Assembly (NCBI RefSeq): GCF_002556545.1
Contig: NZ_CP022685.1
Location: 8,224,001-8,288,000, forward strand
Length of the DNA: 64,000 bases
Direction of reading: 5' to 3'
Source: Streptomyces formicae
Lineage (GTDB): Bacteria > Actinomycetota > Actinomycetes > Streptomycetales > Streptomycetaceae
A model generated the notes under the pieces. The model was not told where the DNA came from. It worked only from the letters and a program-made list of their open reading frames with translations, and ran no database searches. Positions 59,391-64,000 of this stretch are shown here, one piece after another (position 1 is the first letter of the stretch; each line of letters opens with the position of its first letter). The position numbers and the translations under genes were made by a program.

Positions 59391-61046
59391 ATGACCGCAA
59401 CCCTCGTCGCCAAAGACCTCGCCGCCGGCCACGGCGACCGCACCCTGTTCTCCGGCCTTGAACTGGTCGTCGCCCCCGGCGACGTCATCGGCCTGGTGGG
59501 CGCCAACGGAGCCGGGAAGTCCACCCTCCTGCGGCTGCTCGCCGGCCTGGACACCCCGGAGGGCGGCGAGCTGAGGCTCTCGCCGCCGACCGCCGCGGTG
59601 GGCCACCTGCCGCAGGAGCCCGACCGCCGCCCCGGCGAGAGCGTCCGGGCGTTCCTGGCCCGCCGCACCGGCGTCGCCGAGGCACAGCGCGTCATGGACG
59701 AGGCCACCCAGGCACTGGTCGACGGCGCCCCCGGTGCCGACGACGCCTACGCCGACAGCCTGGAGCGCTGGCTCGCCCTCGGCGGCGCGGATCTGGACGA
59801 GCGGGCGGAGGAGGTCACCGGTTCGCTCGGCCTCGCCGTGGGCCTCGACCAGCCGATGACCTCGCTCTCCGGCGGCCAGGCCGCCCGCGCGGGACTCGCC
59901 TCGCTGCTCCTTTCCCGCTACGACGTGTTCCTCCTGGACGAGCCGACCAACGACCTGGACCTCGCCGGTCTTGAGCGCCTGGAGAGCTTCGTGCGCGGCC
60001 TGCGCGCGGGCACCGTCGTGGTCAGCCACGACCGCGAGTTCCTCACCCGCACCGTCACCAAGGTCCTCGAACTCGACCTGGCCCAGCAGCAGATCAACCT
60101 CTACGGAGGCGGTTACGACGCCTACCTGGAGGAGCGGGAGGTGGCCCGCCGTCACGCCCGCGACGACTACGAGGAGTACGAGGGCAAGATGTCCGCGCTC
60201 CAGGGCCGCGCCCAGATGCAGCGCTCCTGGGCGGACAAGGGCGTCAAGAACGCCCGCCGCAAGGCCAAGGCGGGCAACGGGGACAACGACAAGATCGGCA
60301 GGAACTTCCGCAGCGACGCGACCGAGAAGCAGGCCGCCAAGGCCCGCCAGACCCAGCGCATGATCGAGCGCCTGGAGGCGGTCGAGGAGCCCCGCAAGGA
60401 GTGGGAGCTGCGCATGGAGATCGCGGCGGCGCCGCGCTCGGGATCGGTCGTCGCTTCGCTGCGCGACGCGGAGGTGCGCCGCGGCGCCTTCACGCTCGGC
60501 CCCGTCACGCTCCAGATCGACTGGGCGGACCGCGTCGCGATCACCGGCGCCAACGGCTCGGGCAAGTCGACGCTGCTCGGCGCCCTGCTCGGCCGGGTCC
60601 CGCTGGACGCTGGCCACGCGGCGCTCGGCTCGGGCGTCCTGGTCGGCGAGGTCGACCAGGCCCGCGCGCTCTTCCACGGCGAGGAGTCGCTGCTCGACGC
60701 GTTCTGCGCGGCCGTGCCCGACACCGAGCCCGCCGAGGTCCGCACGCTGCTCGCCAAGTTCGGCCTGAAGGCGGAGCACGTCCTGCGCTCCGCCGCCACG
60801 CTCTCACCGGGCGAGCGCACCCGCGCGGCGCTCGCGCTCCTCCAGGGCAGGGGCGTCAACCTGCTCGTCCTTGACGAGCCGACGAACCACCTCGACCTGC
60901 CCGCCATCGAACAACTGGAGGCGGCCCTCGACTCCTACGAGGGCACGCTGCTCCTGGTCACGCACGACCGCAGGATGCTCGACGCGGTGCGGGTGACGCG
61001 GCGCGTCGAGGTGGCGGAGGGCAAGGTGACGGAGCTGTCACGGTGA
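59391..61046 (+). CDS. ABC-F family ATPase
   Basis: A 551-residue ABC-F protein. The first domain has GANGAGKST, TSLSGGQAARAGLA and LLDEPTNDLDLAG; the second has GANGSGKST, TLSPGERTRAALALL and LVLDEPTNHLDL. The linker is long and very charged (about 225-330: EEREVARRHARDDYEEYEGKMSALQGRAQ, then RKAKAGNGDNDKIGRNFRSD). It belongs to the ABC-F family that acts on the ribosomal E-site. Family assignment within ABC-F (resistance or regulatory) is not settled. It is the second ABC-F in this window. Confidence 0.85.
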   Translation: MTATLVAKDLAAGHGDRTLFSGLELVVAPGDVIGLVGANGAGKSTLLRLLAGLDTPEGGELRLSPPTAAVGHLPQEPDRRPGESVRAFLARRTGVAEAQRVMDEATQALVDGAPGADDAYADSLERWLALGGADLDERAEEVTGSLGLAVGLDQPMTSLSGGQAARAGLASLLLSRYDVFLLDEPTNDLDLAGLERLESFVRGLRAGTVVVSHDREFLTRTVTKVLELDLAQQQINLYGGGYDAYLEEREVARRHARDDYEEYEGKMSALQGRAQMQRSWADKGVKNARRKAKAGNGDNDKIGRNFRSDATEKQAAKARQTQRMIERLEAVEEPRKEWELRMEIAAAPRSGSVVASLRDAEVRRGAFTLGPVTLQIDWADRVAITGANGSGKSTLLGALLGRVPLDAGHAALGSGVLVGEVDQARALFHGEESLLDAFCAAVPDTEPAEVRTLLAKFGLKAEHVLRSAATLSPGERTRAALALLQGRGVNLLVLDEPTNHLDLPAIEQLEAALDSYEGTLLLVTHDRRMLDAVRVTRRVEVAEGKVTELSR

Positions 61047-61094
61047 CGTGACCGCGCCGCCCCCTCGCTCCTCCGCGTCCGGACTCCCGGCGCG

Positions 61095-63521
61095 TCAGCG
61101 GCGCCCCGGATCGACGAGACCGGCCTTGCGCAGTGCCTCGGCCATCGCGTCGTTCGCCGGCGGCGGGCCCTGGCGCTGCGGCTTCTGGCCGCCACGCTGG
61201 CCCCCGCCGCGCTGACCGCCACCACGCTGTCCGCCGCCGCGCTGCCCCTGGCCCTGCCCTTGCCCCTGGCCCTGCTGGCGCTGCTGCGGCGGACGCCCGC
61301 CCCGCTTGGGACGCGCGTCGCCCTCGGGTGCCGCCTCGTCGTCCAGGCGCAGCGTCAGCGAGATCCGCTTGCGCGGAATGTCGACGTCCATCACCTTCAC
61401 CTTGACGATGTCGCCGGGCTTCACGACATCGCGCGGGTCCTTGACGAACGTCTTGGACATCGCCGAGACGTGCACGAGCCCGTCCTGGTGCACGCCCACG
61501 TCCACGAAGGCACCGAAGGCGGCCACGTTCGTGACGACCCCTTCGAGCACCATTCCCGGGGCCAGGTCGGAGATCTTCTCGACGCCGTCCTTGAAGGTCG
61601 CCGTCTTGAAGGCGGGGCGCGGGTCGCGGCCCGGCTTCTCCAGCTCCTTGAGGATGTCCGTCACGGTCGGCAGGCCGAAGACGTCGTCCACGAAGTCGTC
61701 GGGCCGCAGCGAGCGCAGCGTCGCCGTGTCACCGATCAGCGAGGCGACCTCGCCGCCCGACGACTTCACCATCTTGCGCACCACGGGGTACGCCTCCGGG
61801 TGCACGCTGGAGGCGTCGAGCGGGTCGTCGCCGCCGCGGATGCGGAGGAAGCCCGCGCACTGCTCGTACGCCTTGGGGCCGAGCCGCGCCACGTCCTTGA
61901 GGCCCTTGCGGCTCCTGAACGGGCCGTTGGCGTCGCGGTGCGCCACGATGTTCTCCGAGAGGCCCGCGCCGATGCCCGAGACCCGGGCGAGCAGCGGGGC
62001 GGACGCCGTGTTCACGTCCACGCCGACGCCGTTCACACAGTCCTCCACGACCGCGTCGAGGGAGCGCGACAGCTTCACCTCGGAGAGGTCGTGCTGGTAC
62101 TGGCCGACGCCGATCGACTTCGGGTCGATCTTCACCAGCTCGGCCAGCGGGTCCTGGAGGCGGCGCGCGATGGAGACCGCGCCGCGCAGCGACACGTCCA
62201 TGTCCGGCAGCTCCTGCGAGGCGAAGGCGGACGCGGAGTACACCGAGGCGCCCGCCTCGGAGACCATCACCTTCGTGAGGTTCAACTCCGGGTGCTTGGT
62301 GATCAGTTCACCGGCGAGCTTGTCCGTCTCGCGCGATGCCGTGCCGTTGCCGATGGCGATGAGGTCGACCGCGTGCTCGGCGGCGAGCCGCGCGAGCTTG
62401 GCGATCGCCTCGTCCCACTTGTTCGCGGGCACGTGCGGGTGGATCACGTCCGTCGCGACGACCTTGCCGGTGGCGTCCACGACGGCGACCTTCACGCCGG
62501 TACGGAAACCGGGGTCGAGCCCCAGCGTCGCGCGCGTGCCGGCGGGCGCCGCGAGCAGCAGGTCGCGCAGGTTCGACGCGAAGACCCGCACCGCCTCGTC
62601 CTCGGCGGCCGTCCGCAGGCGCAGCCGCAGATCGATGCCGAGGTGCACGAGAATCCGGGTCCGCCACGACCAGCGCACCGTGTCCTGGAGCCACTTGTCG
62701 CCCGGGCGGCCGCGGTCGGCCACGCCGAAGCGGTGGGCCACGATCCCCTCGTACGAAGACGGGCCCTCCGTGGCCTCCTCGGGCTCCAGGACCAGGTCGA
62801 GCACCTCCTCCTTCTCGCCGCGCAGCATCGCCAGGACGCGGTGCGAGGGAAGCTCGGTGAACGGCTCGGCGAAGTCGAAGTAGTCGGCGAACTTGGCGCC
62901 CGCCTCCTCCTTGCCGTCGCGGACCTTCGCGGCGAGGCGGCCGCGCACCCACATGCGCTCGCGCAGCTCGCCGATGAGGTCGGCGTCCTCCGAGAACCGC
63001 TCGGCCAGGATCGCGCGGGCGCCGTCCAGCGCGGCCTGCGCGTCCGCGACGCCCTTGTCGGCGTCCACGAACGCGGCGGCCGCGGCCGCGGGCTCCACGC
63101 CCGGGTCCCCGAGCAGCCCGTCGGCCAGCGGTTCGAGTCCCGCCTCGCGGGCGATCTGCGCCTTGGTGCGCCGCTTGGGCTTGAAGGGCAGGTAGATGTC
63201 CTCCAGGCGCGCCTTGGTGTCCGCCTCGCGGATCCGCGCCTCCAGCTCGTCGGTGAGCTTGCCCTGCTCACGGACCGATTCGAGGATCGCGGCGCGCCGC
63301 TCCTCCAGCTCGCGCAGGTACCGCAGCCGCTCCTCGAGCGTGCGCAGTTGCGCGTCGTCGAGCATCTCGGTCGCTTCCTTGCGGTAGCGCGCGATGAAGG
63401 GCACCGTGGAGCCGCCGTCGAGCAGGTCGACGGCGGCCTTCACCTGCCGCTCCCGTACGCCGAGTTCTTCGGCGATCCTGCTTTCGATGGACGCTGGAGT
63501 GGACGTCGTCAAAGCTGCCAC
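61095..63521 (-). CDS. tex: Tex family RNA-binding transcription accessory protein
   Basis: An 808-residue Tex protein (GTG start at 63521). A helical N-domain is followed by the YqgF-like core: TLGLDPGFRTGVKVAVVDATGKVVATDVIHPH and AIGNGTASRETDKL. Next comes the helix-hairpin-helix part (ARVSGIGAGLSENIVAHRDANGPFRSRKGL), then an S1 RNA-binding domain (GMVLEGVVTNVAAFGAFVDVGVHQDGLVHVSAMS). The last 60 residues are a GQ/GGG-rich low-complexity tail. Tex acts in transcription and RNA handling. Confidence 0.95.
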   Translation of the reverse strand: MAALTTSTPASIESRIAEELGVRERQVKAAVDLLDGGSTVPFIARYRKEATEMLDDAQLRTLEERLRYLRELEERRAAILESVREQGKLTDELEARIREADTKARLEDIYLPFKPKRRTKAQIAREAGLEPLADGLLGDPGVEPAAAAAAFVDADKGVADAQAALDGARAILAERFSEDADLIGELRERMWVRGRLAAKVRDGKEEAGAKFADYFDFAEPFTELPSHRVLAMLRGEKEEVLDLVLEPEEATEGPSSYEGIVAHRFGVADRGRPGDKWLQDTVRWSWRTRILVHLGIDLRLRLRTAAEDEAVRVFASNLRDLLLAAPAGTRATLGLDPGFRTGVKVAVVDATGKVVATDVIHPHVPANKWDEAIAKLARLAAEHAVDLIAIGNGTASRETDKLAGELITKHPELNLTKVMVSEAGASVYSASAFASQELPDMDVSLRGAVSIARRLQDPLAELVKIDPKSIGVGQYQHDLSEVKLSRSLDAVVEDCVNGVGVDVNTASAPLLARVSGIGAGLSENIVAHRDANGPFRSRKGLKDVARLGPKAYEQCAGFLRIRGGDDPLDASSVHPEAYPVVRKMVKSSGGEVASLIGDTATLRSLRPDDFVDDVFGLPTVTDILKELEKPGRDPRPAFKTATFKDGVEKISDLAPGMVLEGVVTNVAAFGAFVDVGVHQDGLVHVSAMSKTFVKDPRDVVKPGDIVKVKVMDVDIPRKRISLTLRLDDEAAPEGDARPKRGGRPPQQRQQGQGQGQGQGQRGGGQRGGGQRGGGQRGGQKPQRQGPPPANDAMAEALRKAGLVDPGRR
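61187..61280 (-). repeat. Short tandem repeats coding the Tex GQ/RGGGQ tail
   Basis: In-frame repeats of 15 nt (QRGGG unit, several copies) and 6 nt (GQ unit) near the 3' end of tex. They can change copy number without breaking the frame. They make an Arg/Gly-rich tail of the sort that binds RNA. Confidence 0.75.
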
Positions 63522-63587
63522 GTTCCGGTACCGCCTTCTCACAGAGGTTGCCGGGCAATTGTGGCAGGTGGCGCCGACAACGCATGA

Positions 63588-63740
63588 TCAGACCCGGCGC
63601 GCCCGGCCTCCTCGGCCGCCGCGCCCCGCGGAACCGGAGGCTCCGCCGAACAGCCTGGCCAGTGCCCGGAAGGGCAGGGTGACGACCGTGGCGATGGCGC
63701 CCGCTATCTGGCGCAGAACGTCCGCGATGGCACGGAACAT
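63588..63740 (-). CDS. Small LPFR-motif protein, 50 aa
   Basis: A 50-residue protein from the ATG at 63740 with aaagggg 7-8 nt before it; an earlier ATG at 63746 lacks correct spacing. One hydrophobic helix (IAGAIATVVTLPFRALARLFGGAS) has the LPFRALARLFGGAS sequence found in small Streptomyces membrane-associated proteins, with an Arg/Gly-rich end. It is too small to be an enzyme; it may be a membrane peptide. It is transcribed just upstream of tex (67-bp gap). Confidence 0.65.
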   Translation of the reverse strand: MFRAIADVLRQIAGAIATVVTLPFRALARLFGGASGSAGRGGRGGRARRV

Positions 63741-63838
63741 ATGCATTCCCCTTTCGTCTCCCGGTCCGGCCGGAGTGGCGCGGCCGGGAGACGAGCGGGT
63801 ACCTCGGTGGGCGACGACCATGCCCCGCCGGGGCCGTT

Positions 63839-63856
63839 CGGCACCGTTCGGTGCCG
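63839..63856 (-). terminator. Hairpin after the right-edge gene
   Basis: cggcaccgttcggtgccg forms a stem of 7 pairs, 22 bp downstream of the minus-strand gene at the right edge. It is a plausible terminator. Confidence 0.5.
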
Positions 63857-63877
63857 TGAGGTGGCGCTTTTCGGCGC

Positions 63878-64000
63878 TCAGGCCTTGCCGAGCAGGTCCG
63901 CGGGGAACGCCCCGGCCCGCAACGCCGTCCCGATGAACACCGTGCCGAGCTCGGTGAGGCGCTCCACGCCCGCCTCGCCCAGGTGCTCGTACGGCGCCCG
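63878..64000 (-). CDS. C-terminal fragment of a gene at the right edge
   Basis: The last 40 codons (RAPYEHLGEAGVERLTELGT and onward to DLLGKA) of a gene read leftward, whose start lies outside the window. The composition fits a normal soluble Streptomyces protein. Too little is visible to name it. Confidence 0.6.
   Translation of the reverse strand, partial: RAPYEHLGEAGVERLTELGTVFIGTALRAGAFPADLLGKA

Noticed and set aside
58287..60779. Minus-strand ORF of 830 codons
   Set aside because: Lies antisense to the CPEC hypothetical and ABC-F genes and has no recognisable domain.
61260..63587. Plus-strand ORF of 775 codons opposite tex
   Set aside because: High-GC antisense shadow; Val/His/Arg-rich with no domain, while tex on the other strand is unmistakable.
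1..64000. tRNA, rRNA, CRISPR or prophage
   Set aside because: No cloverleaf ending in CCA/TTC arm pattern, no regularly spaced repeats and no integrase or phage structural genes were seen.

Overview
The window has very high G+C, strong G/C preference at third codon positions, many GTG and TTG starts, ATGA/GTGA stop-start overlaps and several Actinobacteria-specific families: WhiB-like and SsgA-like proteins, GPP34, F420-type LLM enzymes, a DUF574 methyltransferase and GH64. Together these indicate a Streptomyces (or very close relative) chromosome. I see no rRNA, tRNA or CRISPR, and no intact transposase. The only mobile-looking item is a 178-bp palindromic element at 9699-9876.

Layout. 1-2.9 kb holds a MarR/MFS efflux pair, a Sel1/TPR protein and an IclR regulator. 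3.1-9.7 kb is a compact organosulfur operon. It has a leader peptide of the actinobacterial sulfur type, a protein carrying the DszB desulfinase residues, a lipoprotein binding protein, a permease with a roughly 285-residue repetitive N-terminus, an ATPase, a second binding-protein-fold protein with no export signal, and an SsuD-like flavin monooxygenase. 9.7-12.4 kb holds a LacI regulator, a secreted GH64 beta-1,3-glucanase and a perfect LacI-type operator. 12.5-19.8 kb has a VOC protein, a Wbl factor, a large six-hairpin glycosidase-like protein, an Lrp/AzlCD transporter unit, a thioesterase and an acyl-ACP desaturase. 19.9-24.7 kb has a DDAH-type hydrolase and a UvrA-like/ABC-F resistance-type pair. 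25-35.8 kb is a set of small units: GPP34, an SsgA-like protein, a BNR-repeat protein, YciI, two GNATs, TetR, a methyltransferase, flotillin/NfeD, endonuclease V, an enoyl-reductase-like protein and a DUF523 protein. 35.9-46.5 kb is a fatty-acid/acyl-CoA degradation region: CaiB, LLM, ACAD, thiolase, FadB, a lipoprotein, and MerR divergent from FadD. 46.6-53 kb has an asparagine permease, an orphan AtpF-like protein, a hydrolase, a GNAT and an MpaB-like oxygenase. 51.3-58.2 kb has secreted M1, S15 and M14 peptidases followed by a BCCT transporter. 58.3-64 kb has a CPEC-motif hypothetical, a second ABC-F, Tex, a 50-aa protein and a truncated gene.

How they work together. The most interesting unit is the sulfur operon. 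A leader peptide probably senses cysteine supply. The lipoprotein, permease and ATPase import an organosulfur compound. The SsuD-like enzyme and the DszB-like protein could then cut C-S bonds to release sulfite. The acyl-CoA region would activate (FadD), oxidise (ACAD), hydrate/dehydrogenate (FadB) and thiolyse (thiolase) fatty acids, with CaiB as a possible racemase or CoA-transferase for branched substrates. The secreted peptidases would supply peptides and amino acids.

Limits. All calls are from reading the sequence alone. Starts were chosen by ribosome binding sites, overlaps and family length. Operators and terminators are inferred from symmetry only.
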